From an uncultured Clostridia bacterium (GTDB lineage: Bacteria; Bacillota; Clostridia; TANB77; CAG-508), in assembly GCA_934167175.1 (NCBI GenBank), contig CAKPKF010000008.1:1-63774 (forward strand): DNA of 63,774 nt. Reading direction: 5' to 3'. Numbering within the stretch: position 1 is the stretch's first letter; every line of letters begins with the position of its first letter. Positions 8,220 to 17,725 of this stretch are shown here, piece after piece. Below the pieces are notes generated by a model that was given only the letters and a program-made list of their open reading frames with translations, was not told the DNA's origin and did not search any database. The position numbers and the translations under genes are program-made.

Positions 8220-8266
8220 TATATTTACTATTTTGTTATAACACAAAAACTACCTTTTTACAAGTT

Positions 8267-8809
8267 TTAATAATTTTGAGCAAGTACTTGGAAATATCCT
8301 TGAGGATGATTACATACTGGACATACTTCTGGTGCTTTTTTTCCTATATGAATATGACCACAGTTAGCACATTGCCATATACAATCTCCATCTTTACTAA
8401 ATACTAAACCTTCTTCTACATTTTTTAAAAGTTTTTTATATCTTTCTTCATGCTCTTTTTCGATTTTTCCTACTTCTTCAAATAAGTATGCTATTCTATC
8501 GAATCCTTCTTCTTTTGCTTCTTTTGCAAATTTTTCGTACATATCTGTCCATTCATAATTTTCTCCATTAGCTGCATCTTTTAAGTTTGCTACTGTATCT
8601 GGAATTTCTCCTCCATTTAACAATTTAAACCATATTTTTGCATGTTCTTTTTCATTGTTTGCAGTTTCTGTAAATATTGCTGCAATTTGCTCATATCCTT
8701 CTTTTTTTGCTTTGCTTGCATAGTAAGTATATTTGTTTCTTGCTTGTGACTCACCTGCAAATGCCTCCATTAGATTTTTTTCTGTTTTTGTACCTTTTAA
8801 TTCTTTCAT
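8267..8809 (-). CDS. rbr: Rubrerythrin
   Basis: A 180-residue protein with an N-terminal ferritin-like four-helix domain carrying the diiron ligands (FAGESQARNKY, ETANNEKEHAKIW, FEEVGKIEKEHEERY) and a C-terminal rubredoxin-like domain (CANCGHIH...CPVCNHPQG) that binds one iron. Rubrerythrin reduces hydrogen peroxide to water in anaerobes with electrons passed through the rubredoxin domain. It lies 26 bp after the PerR-like regulator gene in one operon, as is usual in clostridia, and is probably de-repressed by peroxide. Confidence 0.95.
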   Translation of the reverse strand: MKELKGTKTEKNLMEAFAGESQARNKYTYYASKAKKEGYEQIAAIFTETANNEKEHAKIWFKLLNGGEIPDTVANLKDAANGENYEWTDMYEKFAKEAKEEGFDRIAYLFEEVGKIEKEHEERYKKLLKNVEEGLVFSKDGDCIWQCANCGHIHIGKKAPEVCPVCNHPQGYFQVLAQNY

Positions 8810-8835
8810 TCAAAATACCTCCTATATATTTAATT

Positions 8836-9210
8836 TTATTTACAATCTTCACATATTCCATCAACTATAATTGTATCTAATTTTGAATTCATTCCTGTTT
8901 GCTTTTTTATGCTTTCTTCTAATTCATCAGATTTGAAATTATATTCAAAATCCACAACTTTTCCACATTTGATACATATAGCATGATTGTGTTGTTGGTG
9001 TATATAGTCATATCTATCTGGCCCAATTGACATTGGAATTAATATTATTGTCCCATTTTCTTTTAATAAATTTAGATTCCTATATACAGTACTTTTGCTT
9101 ATTTTTGAATCTTTTTTTTGCACCAAATCACATATCTCTTCAGCTGTTGGATGTGTTTTTAGTTCTTTCATTATTTCTATTATTATTTTTCTTTGTCTAG
9201 AATAGTTCAT
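8836..9210 (-). CDS. perR: Fur-family peroxide-type repressor (PerR-like)
   Basis: A protein of 124 residues: winged-helix DNA-binding domain (TAEEICDLV, SKSTVYRNLNLLKENG) then a dimerisation domain with a structural zinc site formed by CIKC and CEDC and a histidine-rich metal site (HQQHNHAIC). PerR senses peroxide by metal-catalysed oxidation of such histidines. The neighbourhood (rubrerythrin downstream, thioredoxin system upstream, a peroxiredoxin remnant nearby) supports PerR over Fur or Zur, though the subfamily is inferred. A palindrome lies just upstream (9228-9250), fitting autoregulation. Confidence 0.85.
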   Translation of the reverse strand: MNYSRQRKIIIEIMKELKTHPTAEEICDLVQKKDSKISKSTVYRNLNLLKENGTIILIPMSIGPDRYDYIHQQHNHAICIKCGKVVDFEYNFKSDELEESIKKQTGMNSKLDTIIVDGICEDCK

Positions 9211-9227
9211 TGTAAATTTCTCCTTTT

Positions 9228-9250
9228 AAATTAGGAACAATTCCTAATTT
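9228..9250. promoter_or_regulatory. Probable PerR/Fur-family operator
   Basis: A perfect palindrome with 10-bp arms, AAATTAGGAA and TTCCTAATTT, and a 3-nt centre lies between the perR-like start codon and the intergenic promoter region. It resembles the 7-1-7 inverted repeat bound by Fur-family repressors (core TTAGGAA/TTCCTAA). Binding by the adjacent regulator is inferred from position. Confidence 0.6.
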
Positions 9251-9307
9251 GTGCTATTATATCATATTTCTCTATTTTTTCAATCCCAATTTATATTTTT
9301 TTATAAA

Positions 9308-9616
9308 TTATTTAGTCATTTTTAAAACTTCACTTTTATCAACTACTCCAACAACTTGGTTTATAACCTTTCCATCCTTCATTACAACTATCGTTGGAAT
9401 ACTCATTATATTGAACTGTTTTGCTAGTTCTTGTTCTTCATCCACATTTACTTTACATACCTTTAATTCTTTATTTTCATTTGCTATTTCATCTATTATT
9501 GGAGACATCATTCTACATGGTCCACACCAACTAGCCCAAAAATCCAATATTACAACTTTATCTGATTTTTCAACCTCTTTCTCATATTCTTTATTAGATA
9601 AATTTATAACTGCCAT
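9308..9616 (-). CDS. trxA: Thioredoxin
   Basis: A protein of 102 residues with the WASWCGPCRMM active site near residue 28 and the conserved cis-proline segment MSIPTIVVMKDG. It reduces protein disulfides using electrons from the thioredoxin reductase encoded immediately upstream (33 bp). An earlier ATG exists at 9631, but GAGGAGG sits six to ten bases before the ATG at 9616, which gives the usual N-terminus MAVINLSNKEYEKEV. Confidence 0.95.
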   Translation of the reverse strand: MAVINLSNKEYEKEVEKSDKVVILDFWASWCGPCRMMSPIIDEIANENKELKVCKVNVDEEQELAKQFNIMSIPTIVVMKDGKVINQVVGVVDKSEVLKMTK

Positions 9617-9649
9617 TTTACTCCTCCTCATTAATTTTTTCTATTTTTA

Positions 9650-10525
9650 TTAACTATTTATTTTTTTGATGATTTCCATTCCTGTTTTGCTTCCCTCATA
9701 CACTGCTTTACAAACCTGTAAAATTCCGCCTGTACAGTCTCCACAAGCATATACATTTGGTACATTTGTTTCCATTTTTTCATTTACTTTAATGTTTCCA
9801 TTTTCATCAAGTATTATACCTATCTTTTTAGCCAAATCTACACTTGTTGCAATTCCTTCTGCCATAAATACACCAGATACTTTCATTTGACTATTATCTT
9901 CAAAAATTATATTTTCTAATATATCTGTTCCTTTAAATTCCTTGATTGGTTTTTCAATTATATTTATTTTCAAATTTTTATCTCTATTTTCTATTATATT
10001 TTTTCCATTAGTAAAAATAGTCACTGATTTAGCAACTGTTAATAATTCTTTTGCTTCACTTATTGCATAATCTCCATTTCCTATAACTGCTACATCTTTG
10101 TTTTTATAAAAGAATGCATCACACACTGCACAATAACTAATTCCTTTTCCTTCGTATTTTGTTATTCCTTTTATATTATTCTTTTTTCTAGTAACACCAG
10201 TTGCTAACACAAGTTTTTTTCCAAAAAACTCACTATTTTTTGTTGTCACTTTAAATTGACTATCATATTCTATTTTTAGAACTTCATCATATTCTATTTT
10301 TGTACCAAACTTTTTTGCTTGTTTTTCTCCATTATTTAATAATTCTTTTCCCGAAATACTTTCACTAAATCCATAATAGTTTTCTACTTTGTCTGTCTTC
10401 TCTAATGAACTATTGTTAAGTCCTATAACTAATGTTTTTATATTTGCTCTTTGCAAATATATTGCTGCTGATATTCCAGCTGGTCCTTTTCCAACTATTA
10501 TTACATCATATAAAATATTTATCAT
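9650..10525 (-). CDS. trxB: Thioredoxin reductase
   Basis: A protein of 291 residues of the low-molecular-weight type: N-terminal FAD loop VGKGPAGISAAIYL, the redox pair in CAVCDAFFY near residue 133, the NAD(P)-binding loop VIGNGDYAISEA, and the C-terminal YACGDCTGGILQVCKAVYEG. It passes electrons to thioredoxin, whose gene follows. The second nucleotide loop is GNGDYA rather than the usual GGGxSA, so the cofactor (NADPH, NADH or ferredoxin-linked) is uncertain. The start lies 7 bp after DUF368, so the genes form one operon. Confidence 0.93.
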   Translation of the reverse strand: MINILYDVIIVGKGPAGISAAIYLQRANIKTLVIGLNNSSLEKTDKVENYYGFSESISGKELLNNGEKQAKKFGTKIEYDEVLKIEYDSQFKVTTKNSEFFGKKLVLATGVTRKKNNIKGITKYEGKGISYCAVCDAFFYKNKDVAVIGNGDYAISEAKELLTVAKSVTIFTNGKNIIENRDKNLKINIIEKPIKEFKGTDILENIIFEDNSQMKVSGVFMAEGIATSVDLAKKIGIILDENGNIKVNEKMETNVPNVYACGDCTGGILQVCKAVYEGSKTGMEIIKKINS

Positions 10526-10532
10526 CTCTTTT

Positions 10533-11372
10533 CTACTTAGTCATTTTTAATAACTCTTCTTCTTTTGCTTTAATATCATTTTCCTTTTTTGATACCCAAT
10601 ACATCGTACCGCCAGTAATAATCGCTATTATTGGACATACTATATACTCAGTTACAGTTGTCAACTGTGGTATTAGCATAATTAAAGATGTAACAGAAAA
10701 ACCTATTATTGCATAATATGTATATCCATAAAATCTTTTAAACAAATATGATATTATATTTGCTGTAAGTAATACTATAGCTAAATATCCTACTCCAAAT
10801 GGAATAATTATATTTAAATCTATATTAAATATACCATCCATTATCGGTGCTAATACTCCTATAAAAATTAAAACATGAATTGTTGTCATTCCTGGCATTA
10901 TTGCACCAAATCCATATATTATTCCATATATAACTAAATACATAGTTCCCATTTTAGACTCTGCACCAGAGCTTTGTCCAAATTTATCTCCAATATATGT
11001 AAATACTAATGTTGCAAGAAAAGCCATCACTAATGATATCAAATACTTTTTATTATATCCATTTTTATTTGCTACTTTTAGTAGAGCAGGTATTCCTCCT
11101 AATATTATTCCCAAAAATGCAAATTTTATGTACGAAGTATAATTTTCTAATAAAAATACTATTCCATTTTTGAATATTAATACACTTATTACTATTCCCA
11201 AAATTATAGGGAAAATGTATATTACGTTTTCCTTAAAGTTTTTAAATGGTTTTGCAATTATTTCCATACATCTATCATAGATTCCTAGAACTATTGCAAA
11301 TGTTCCAGCTCCTGCTGTTAAAGATGCTACTCCTATAATCATTCCCTTTATTACTTTAATTATAAATTCCAT
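10533..11372 (-). CDS. DUF368 membrane protein (undecaprenyl-phosphate translocase family)
   Basis: A polytopic membrane protein of 279 residues with about eight hydrophobic segments. The opening segment (VIKGMIIGVASLTAGAGTFAIVLGIYDR) is the hallmark of DUF368, and the repeated half appears as YGFGAIMPGMTTIHVLIFIGVLAPI. Family members have been shown in other bacteria to help recycle the lipid carrier undecaprenyl phosphate across the membrane. Its place before trxB is presumably operon convenience. The function is by family. Confidence 0.85.
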   Translation of the reverse strand: MEFIIKVIKGMIIGVASLTAGAGTFAIVLGIYDRCMEIIAKPFKNFKENVIYIFPIILGIVISVLIFKNGIVFLLENYTSYIKFAFLGIILGGIPALLKVANKNGYNKKYLISLVMAFLATLVFTYIGDKFGQSSGAESKMGTMYLVIYGIIYGFGAIMPGMTTIHVLIFIGVLAPIMDGIFNIDLNIIIPFGVGYLAIVLLTANIISYLFKRFYGYTYYAIIGFSVTSLIMLIPQLTTVTEYIVCPIIAIITGGTMYWVSKKENDIKAKEEELLKMTK

Positions 11373-11490
11373 TTACATCTCCATCCTTACCTTTTTCCTT
11401 ATAAATTTTAATCCATTTACTGCTTTTTTTCAACCTAATTAATAAAAAATTAACAAATTAGATTAACCGTATGAATACCTAAAAAAATAT

Positions 11491-11530
11491 AAACCACCAC
11501 ATAGCCTTGTTAAGGTATATGTAGTGGTTT
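11491..11530. terminator. Strong hairpin between spo0A and DUF368
   Basis: AAACCAC...CATA..CTTG and CAAG..TATG...GTGGTTT form a long, slightly interrupted stem with A/T runs on both flanks. The 358-bp gap 11373-11730 holds this and the 11653-11703 hairpin. I saw no other feature in it. Confidence 0.65.
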
Positions 11531-11652
11531 AATATTATTTCTTTCATTGTTTCTTTTATTTATTATATTTTTTTATTTAGGTGTTTTATAAATTAATTTA
11601 ATTCGCACATAATTCTTGTAGAAAATAAAAAAATTTGCTTGCTATAATATGT

Positions 11653-11703
11653 AAAAACACATCCATAATAGTCAAATTACTTTAACATTACAAATGTGTT
11701 TTT
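11653..11703 (-). terminator. Terminator after spo0A
   Basis: The arms AAAAACACAT and ATGTGTTTTT enclose a 31-nt loop, ending in a T-run on either strand. It begins 28 bp past the spo0A stop codon. Confidence 0.6.
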
Positions 11704-11730
11704 TATTTTTGTTCATAACTAACAGATCTT

Positions 11731-12552
11731 TTATGCACTTTTTAATTCCAATCTTAATTTATCAGCTATCATTGCTATAAATTCTGAGTTCGTAGGCTTT
11801 CCTTTTATTGCAGATACAGTATACCCAAATATGTTTTCAACAGTATCTGTTTGCCCTCTATTCCATGCTACTTCTATTGCATGGCGGATTGCACGTTCTA
11901 CACGGCTTGGTGTTGTAGCAAATTTGTGTGCTATATCTGGATATAATTGTTTTGTTATTTGGTTTATAACTTCTATATCGTTTACTACCATCATTATTGC
12001 TTCTCTTAAATATTGGTATCCTTTAATATGGGCTGGAACTCCTACTTCATGTATAACATTAGTTACTAATGCTTCTAAATTTTTTTCATCTTTTTTGTTC
12101 TCTGGTGCTATTTCTATGTATTGTGCTTTGATTTCTCTATTTATTACAAAATTACTTCTACCTTGTGATGGTCTATAATTTTTTAATTCTCTTATTCTTT
12201 TTATTAATAGTTTTATATCAAATGGTTTTACTACGTAATATTCTGCTCCCAATTCTATTGATTTTTGTGTTATTTTATCTTGCCCAACTGCTGATAACAT
12301 TATGCATAAAGGTTTTTTGGCTATATTAGATGCTGCTAATTTCTCTAATACTCCTAGCCCATCTAAATGTGGCATTATTACGTCTAACAAAACTATGTCT
12401 GGTTGTATGTTCGATATCATATCAAAAGCCTCATTGCCGTCTTTAGCCATTCCTATAACTTCCATGTCGTCTTCTTGCTCTAAGTATCCTGTTAATGTCA
12501 TAGCAAACTCCGTATTATCGTCTGCTATTAGTACTGTAGTTTTTTCTTTCAA
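11731..12552 (-). CDS. spo0A: Sporulation master regulator Spo0A
   Basis: A protein of about 273 residues: receiver domain with the acidic pocket (LIADDNTEF), phospho-acceptor Asp in IVLLDVIMPHLDG and Lys in VVKPFDIK, then the Spo0A-specific C-terminal DNA-binding domain (VTNVIHEVGVPAHIKGYQYLREAI, TTPSRVERAIRHAIEVAWNRG). It controls entry into sporulation, so this organism or its recent ancestors could sporulate. No ATG start exists: GGAGGAG lies within the upstream TTG-containing leader, and the TTG at 12552 (six bases after it) is the best start; 12558 is an alternative. Confidence 0.95.
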   Translation of the reverse strand: MKEKTTVLIADDNTEFAMTLTGYLEQEDDMEVIGMAKDGNEAFDMISNIQPDIVLLDVIMPHLDGLGVLEKLAASNIAKKPLCIMLSAVGQDKITQKSIELGAEYYVVKPFDIKLLIKRIRELKNYRPSQGRSNFVINREIKAQYIEIAPENKKDEKNLEALVTNVIHEVGVPAHIKGYQYLREAIMMVVNDIEVINQITKQLYPDIAHKFATTPSRVERAIRHAIEVAWNRGQTDTVENIFGYTVSAIKGKPTNSEFIAMIADKLRLELKSA

Positions 12553-12678
12553 ATCCAACTCCTCCAAATCATAATAATTTGTAAATATTTTACAGTTATG
12601 ATTATATTATGTTTTTATACAATATGCAATAGTTTTCTGGAAATTTTTTCAAGTTTTTATAAAAGACTTATCGTTTTG

Positions 12679-13327
12679 TCATTTGGTAATGTATGTTTTT
12701 GTTAATATTTCAACTTTTATTAGATTTAATTTGCCGTTTTGTATTTATTCCATTTTTTTCTATTTTTTCAGAAACAAATTCCTTTTTTTCTTCTTCGGCA
12801 ACTTCTATAATACATTTTATTTTTTCTAAGTATTCCATTTTTACTATATTTATATCTTTTTTTTCACAATAATATTTAAAATATTGTAAATTTTCATAAT
12901 CCATTACTACTTCTATTGTGTATCCTAAAATTTTATTTATATATTCTGCATTTTCTAGTGCTTGTAATGTTGCATTAGAATATGCTCTAACTAATCCTCC
13001 TGTCCCTAATAAAATTCCGCCAAAATATCTTGTTACAATTACTAATACATTACATAAATTATTATTATTTAATATACTAAGCATCGGAGCTCCTGCTGTA
13101 CCTGATGGTTCTCCATCATCACTAAATTTATTTATTTGTTTTTCATCCTCTACTATACTATATGCAAAGCAATTGTGTCTAGCATCGTGATATGTCTTTT
13201 TCATTTTTTTTATTATATCTTCCGCTTCTTTTACTGTATTTACAGGATATATGTTAGCTATAAATTTTGACTTTTTTTCTACAATTTCACCTGTTACTTT
13301 TTCTTTTATGGTTTTAAATTCATTCAT
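12679..13327 (-). CDS. yigZ: YigZ/IMPACT family protein; +1 frameshift at CGG near the C-terminus (C at 12736)
   Basis: The first ~130 residues are the IMPACT domain, with YHDARHNCFAYSI and FSDDGEPSGTAGAPML; the C-terminal domain is a ferredoxin-like fold. In frame 0 the protein ends seven codons after an in-frame CGG (RQIKSNKS). Skipping the C at 12736 gives INTK-GKLNLIKVEILTKTYITK with a stop at 12679-12681, matching the TNG...Y-I/L ending and the length (about 215 residues) of YvyE/YigZ proteins. Start: ATG 13327, six bases after AAGGTG, preferred over GTG 13336. Its role is uncertain; IMPACT-domain proteins have been linked to translation control. Confidence 0.85.
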
Positions 13328-13345
13328 TTTATTCACCTTACTATT

Positions 13346-14605
13346 TTAATTCATTCCAGCAGTAAATCCTGTAGAATATGCTATTTGTAAGTTAAATCCT
13401 CCTGTATATGCATCTACATCTATTATTTCTCCTGCAAAGTATAGAGATTTTATTATTCGTGACTCCATTGTTTTAGGATTTATCTCTTTTGTGCTTATCC
13501 CCCCAGCTGTAATTATTGCCTCATCTATTGGTCTAAATTTTGTTATTGTAAATGTTAATTTTTTCAATAGTTCTACTAAATACTGTCTTTCTGTTTTTGT
13601 TATTTCATTTACTTGTTTATTTGCATCTATTTTTGATAATTTTATTATTACTGGTATTAATTTTTGTGGTAACAATTTGTTTATAGAATTCTTAAATTGT
13701 TTATTTTTTTCTTGCTCAAAGTCTCTCAAAATTCTAGAATCAAGTTTTTCTACAGTTAATGCTGGTTTTAAATCTATTTCTATTTTTATCTTATCTCTTT
13801 TTAGTAGCTCCTCTATATTTTTTACTCTTAACAAATGAGCTGAACCACTTAATATTATTGGTCCTGATATTCCATAATGTGTGAATATCATTTCTCCAAA
13901 ATCTTGATAAATTATTTTTTTATTTTCATCATTTAATATTTTTATACTAACATTTTTAAGACTAAGGCCTTGCATTTGTTTGCATTCTTTTTCTTTAACT
14001 TCTAACGGTACTAAAGAAGGTTTTATATCAACTATTGTATGACCTAATTTATAAGCTAATTTATATCCATCTCCAGTAGAACCTGTTGCTGGATAACTTT
14101 TTCCGCCTGTTGCAAGTATTATTTTATCTGCAAATATTTGCCTAATTTCACCTGATTTATTTTGAACAACAACGCCTATTGCAGTCTTATCTTGTACTAA
14201 TATTTCATTTACTTTAGTATTTGTTTCCATTTTCACATTCAACTGTTTCATCTTATTAACTAATGCCTTTAATACATCTAAAGATTTATCTGATTCTGGA
14301 AATATTCTATTTCCTCTCTCATTTTTTACTTTTACCCCTTGTTCATTTAATAAATTTATTATGTCTTTGTTAGTAAAATTATTAAATGCACTATATAAAA
14401 ACTTACCATTTCCTGGAGTATTCTTTATAAAATCTGATACATCTTCTAAACTGCTGGTTATATTACATCTTCCTTTTCCTGTTATAAGAAGTTTCCTCCC
14501 AAATGAATTCATTTTTTCAATAACAGTTACTTCATTTCCATTTTGTGCTGAAGATATTGCTGATAACATACCAGCTGGTCCTCCACCTATTACTATTACT
14601 TTCAT
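13346..14605 (-). CDS. NAD(P)/FAD-dependent oxidoreductase, HI0933/YhiN family
   Basis: A flavoprotein of 419 residues: dinucleotide-binding loop at the N-terminus (VIGGGPAGMLSAI), the family motif LITGKGRCNITSS near residue 40, LATGGKSYPATGSTGDGY mid-protein, FTHYGISGP, and the C-terminal YFAGEIIDVDAYTGGFNLQIAYSTG. The family is widespread and its substrate is unknown. The ATG start overlaps the stop of the upstream PLP-enzyme gene by four bases, so the two are translationally coupled. Confidence 0.9.
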   Translation of the reverse strand: MKVIVIGGGPAGMLSAISSAQNGNEVTVIEKMNSFGRKLLITGKGRCNITSSLEDVSDFIKNTPGNGKFLYSAFNNFTNKDIINLLNEQGVKVKNERGNRIFPESDKSLDVLKALVNKMKQLNVKMETNTKVNEILVQDKTAIGVVVQNKSGEIRQIFADKIILATGGKSYPATGSTGDGYKLAYKLGHTIVDIKPSLVPLEVKEKECKQMQGLSLKNVSIKILNDENKKIIYQDFGEMIFTHYGISGPIILSGSAHLLRVKNIEELLKRDKIKIEIDLKPALTVEKLDSRILRDFEQEKNKQFKNSINKLLPQKLIPVIIKLSKIDANKQVNEITKTERQYLVELLKKLTFTITKFRPIDEAIITAGGISTKEINPKTMESRIIKSLYFAGEIIDVDAYTGGFNLQIAYSTGFTAGMN

Positions 14606-15852
14606 ATTACCTCCAAATTTTCTATCGCTCTCATAACTCCGATTTTTCCGTATTCATAAGTAAGAGCTCCTTGTTGAAATGCAATATATGGTTCTCTTAT
14701 AGGTCCGTCACAACTCAATTCTATTGATGAGCCCTGCGTAAATGAACCTGAAGCCATTATAATTTTATCACTGTATCCAGGCATGTCCCATGGTTCAGGT
14801 ATTGAGTTAGAATCTATTGGTGATCCCATTTGTATTCCTTGACAATATTTTATTAATTTGTCTGCATCTTCAAATTGAATATTTTGAACTATATCGCTTC
14901 TTACTTCATTATATCTTGGTGACACTTTATATCCTAAGTTTTCTAACATTTTGCTTGTATAAATTGCTGTTTTTAAACTGCTTGCTACCGCATTTGGTGC
15001 AAAGAAAAGACCTTGCAATATATATTTATTTATTCCCAGAGTTGGTCCTACTTCTTTTCCTTCTCCTGGTGCTGTTAATCTTTCCGCTGCTAAATCTACT
15101 AATTCTTTTTTTCCAGCTATGTATGCTCCGTTTGGTGCTATTCCACCTCCCAAATTTTTTATAAGTGAACCTACTATAATGTCTACTCCTACTTCAACAG
15201 GTTCTCTATCAGATACTAACTCACAATAGCAATTATCTACCATTACTATTATTTCTTTATCTATATTTTTTATAAATTTTGTTACTTTTTCTACTTTTTC
15301 TAAACTTATTGTTTTTCTCGTTGAATATCCTTTTGAACGTTGTATTTCTATTAATTTAATTTTTTTCTCTTTTATTTTTCCTTCTATAGCTTCATAATCA
15401 AAATCATTATTTTTTAAGTCTATTTGTTCATATTCTATTCCGTATGATTTCAATGAGCTATTGTTTTCTCTAATTCCTATTATTTCATCTAGCGTATCAT
15501 ATGGTTTTCCACTAATGCTTACAAATACATCTCCAGGTCTTAAGAATGCAAATAGTGCCACTGTTAGCGCATGAGTTCCTGATATAAATTGACTTCTTAC
15601 TAATGCATCTTCCGCTCCTAATACTTGTGCAAATACTTTTTCTATTGTATCTCTTCCTACATCTCCATATCCATATCCAGTTGTAGTTCCAAAATGCATA
15701 TCTGATATTTGATTATCTTGAAATGCTTTTAATACTTTCATAGTATTCTTTTCACATTGTTTATCTACTTTTTTTATTTCTTCTTCAATTTCTTTTTCTA
15801 CTTTTTTTGATAAATTAATAATTCTTTCACTTATTCCTAATTTATTATACAT
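14602..15852 (-). CDS. PLP-dependent aluminium-resistance/methionine gamma-lyase family protein
   Basis: A 416-residue fold-type I PLP enzyme of the YnbB/aluminium-resistance family. Visible are FGTTTGYGYGDVGRDTIE, RSQFISGTHA, VDNCYCE, and the PLP-lysine segment IIVGSLIKNLGGGIAPNGAYIAG. The C-terminal half has GSFTQGSSIELSCDGPIREPY. Members are annotated as cystathionine beta-lyase-like, and the true substrate is unresolved. GAGG precedes the ATG. It leads a probable operon with the YhiN-type flavoprotein. Confidence 0.88.
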   Translation of the reverse strand: MYNKLGISERIINLSKKVEKEIEEEIKKVDKQCEKNTMKVLKAFQDNQISDMHFGTTTGYGYGDVGRDTIEKVFAQVLGAEDALVRSQFISGTHALTVALFAFLRPGDVFVSISGKPYDTLDEIIGIRENNSSLKSYGIEYEQIDLKNNDFDYEAIEGKIKEKKIKLIEIQRSKGYSTRKTISLEKVEKVTKFIKNIDKEIIVMVDNCYCELVSDREPVEVGVDIIVGSLIKNLGGGIAPNGAYIAGKKELVDLAAERLTAPGEGKEVGPTLGINKYILQGLFFAPNAVASSLKTAIYTSKMLENLGYKVSPRYNEVRSDIVQNIQFEDADKLIKYCQGIQMGSPIDSNSIPEPWDMPGYSDKIIMASGSFTQGSSIELSCDGPIREPYIAFQQGALTYEYGKIGVMRAIENLEVI

Positions 15853-15950
15853 TTTTTACCTCTTTACTAATTTTATTATATTAAAATTTTAGATGTATAT
15901 ATGTTCCTATTATTTAGAGTACAACATATATACATCCATTTTTCTTATGT

Positions 15951-17708
15951 TTAATTTATTTTATCAGTATAATATACTTCACCATATCCATAGTTAACTT
16001 TATAATATTTTCCCATAAAATCTGGTTCTATAGATTCATCTGAAATTTTATATGTTGGTTCTAACACTACCTCTCCAGAAGTATTAATAACTCCCCATTT
16101 ATCAGCTTGTCTTATTCCTGCAAAACCATATTCGTTAAATTCAGTTATTTTATCATATTTATAATCTACAACTACATTTTCTTTTCTATCTATAACTCCC
16201 CATTTGTCATCTTTTTTATCAGGAATTACTTCTGACTTTAATGCATTCTTAGCTGGTATCTCTTTTCCCTCTAAGTCTAAATATTTAGTATCTGTTTTTG
16301 AATATATTTTTATATAATCTTCTTTAACTGTCGTATTACTTTTTTGCATACTTACAACTTTTTCTATATTTTTTGAAAATATGTCAGTTATACTTGTACT
16401 CATAACTTTTCCTTCTAGTACTTTAGTGTTATCTAAATTTTGTAATACATCATAAATAGGTTCTACTATAACTTTATTATTAATATCTATGATTCCAGAT
16501 TTTCCACTTGCATTTGAAATTATAAAATAATTATCAAATGCATATTTAATATATGGATATTGATTATCTATTATCGTTTTATTGTCTTTATCCATAACGC
16601 CATATTTTGAATTACTATCTATTGTTATATAATAATTTTCATTGCTTGTTGGTATTACATTTTTATATCCTTTATTTTCTATTTCCTTGCCGTTTTTATC
16701 ATATAAAAAGCTTTTTCCATCTTTTTGAGCTAATATATATATTCCATTTATTGAAATTTTTTCGTATTCATTAGGCAATATTTGTTTTGCATCCATGCTA
16801 TATATACCAAATCTATTATCTTCTTTTACTATTAATGAATTGATATTTTTATCATATTCTATACTTTGATATTGTCGGTTTAGTATGTTCTTTTCATTTT
16901 TTAATACAACTGTTCCTTTATCATTATCTGCTATCAAATATATTTGTGTTTCATCTTGAAAAGGTATTCTAGCTATTTTTGAATATTCTGTTTTTAATAT
17001 TGTTTTTCCTACATTATTTACATAGCCAAATACATTTTTTCCATCAACATCTTTGCATACTATATAGCCTGAATATTTATAGGTATCATCTTTTTGGAAT
17101 CCATCTCCTTCTATTGCATCATATTGATTCTCTATAACTACCTTTCCATAAGAATCTATGACTCCATATTTACCATCTTTTTGAGCTAATATATATCCTT
17201 CTTTATATTTTACGCTTTCTATTGATTCGTATATTGGTTTCGTTACTTTGTTTCCATTTAAGTTAATTATTCCATATTTTTCATTTTCTTTATACCTTAA
17301 TACTCTTTTCTCATATGGCATATTGCTTGTAATACCTTGTAATGATATTGCAGATATTTCATTTATTCCATTAAATATTTCTTGAGAATTTTCGTTTAAT
17401 ACTTTAGTTTTATATTCTTGTGTTTCATCATTATAGTCATATGAACATACAAATATTGGTTTACTTGGATTAGGTATTTTTATATTGTCATATGTTGGTT
17501 CTATTAGTACTTTTCCTGTTTTGTCTATAATTCCCATTTTGTTATCTTTATATAACGTATAATATTCATATTTAGTTATCTTTTCTTCATCATCCATTAT
17601 TTTATATTTTAATTTTTGATTAACTATAATTATTGCTACAACAACTAAAATGATTATTACAGAAATAATTAAAATCTTTTTCTTATTTTTCTCAAATATT
17701 TCTTTCAT
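15951..17708 (-). CDS. WG-repeat protein with N-terminal membrane anchor
   Basis: A protein of 585 residues. After KEIFEKNKKK comes one hydrophobic segment (ILIISVIIILVVVAIIIV), then a beta-rich extracellular region made of WG/KWG-type repeats: repeated K-Y-G-V-I-D, W-G-V-I-D and VVIE-Y-D units (for example DDKWGVIDRKENVVVDYKYD). WG repeats form a propeller-like or solenoid surface, and the function is unknown. It sits 17 bp after the CNNM/CBS gene on the same strand. Confidence 0.85.
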   Translation of the reverse strand: MKEIFEKNKKKILIISVIIILVVVAIIIVNQKLKYKIMDDEEKITKYEYYTLYKDNKMGIIDKTGKVLIEPTYDNIKIPNPSKPIFVCSYDYNDETQEYKTKVLNENSQEIFNGINEISAISLQGITSNMPYEKRVLRYKENEKYGIINLNGNKVTKPIYESIESVKYKEGYILAQKDGKYGVIDSYGKVVIENQYDAIEGDGFQKDDTYKYSGYIVCKDVDGKNVFGYVNNVGKTILKTEYSKIARIPFQDETQIYLIADNDKGTVVLKNEKNILNRQYQSIEYDKNINSLIVKEDNRFGIYSMDAKQILPNEYEKISINGIYILAQKDGKSFLYDKNGKEIENKGYKNVIPTSNENYYITIDSNSKYGVMDKDNKTIIDNQYPYIKYAFDNYFIISNASGKSGIIDINNKVIVEPIYDVLQNLDNTKVLEGKVMSTSITDIFSKNIEKVVSMQKSNTTVKEDYIKIYSKTDTKYLDLEGKEIPAKNALKSEVIPDKKDDKWGVIDRKENVVVDYKYDKITEFNEYGFAGIRQADKWGVINTSGEVVLEPTYKISDESIEPDFMGKYYKVNYGYGEVYYTDKIN

Positions 17709-17725
17709 ATTTTTAACTCCTAATT

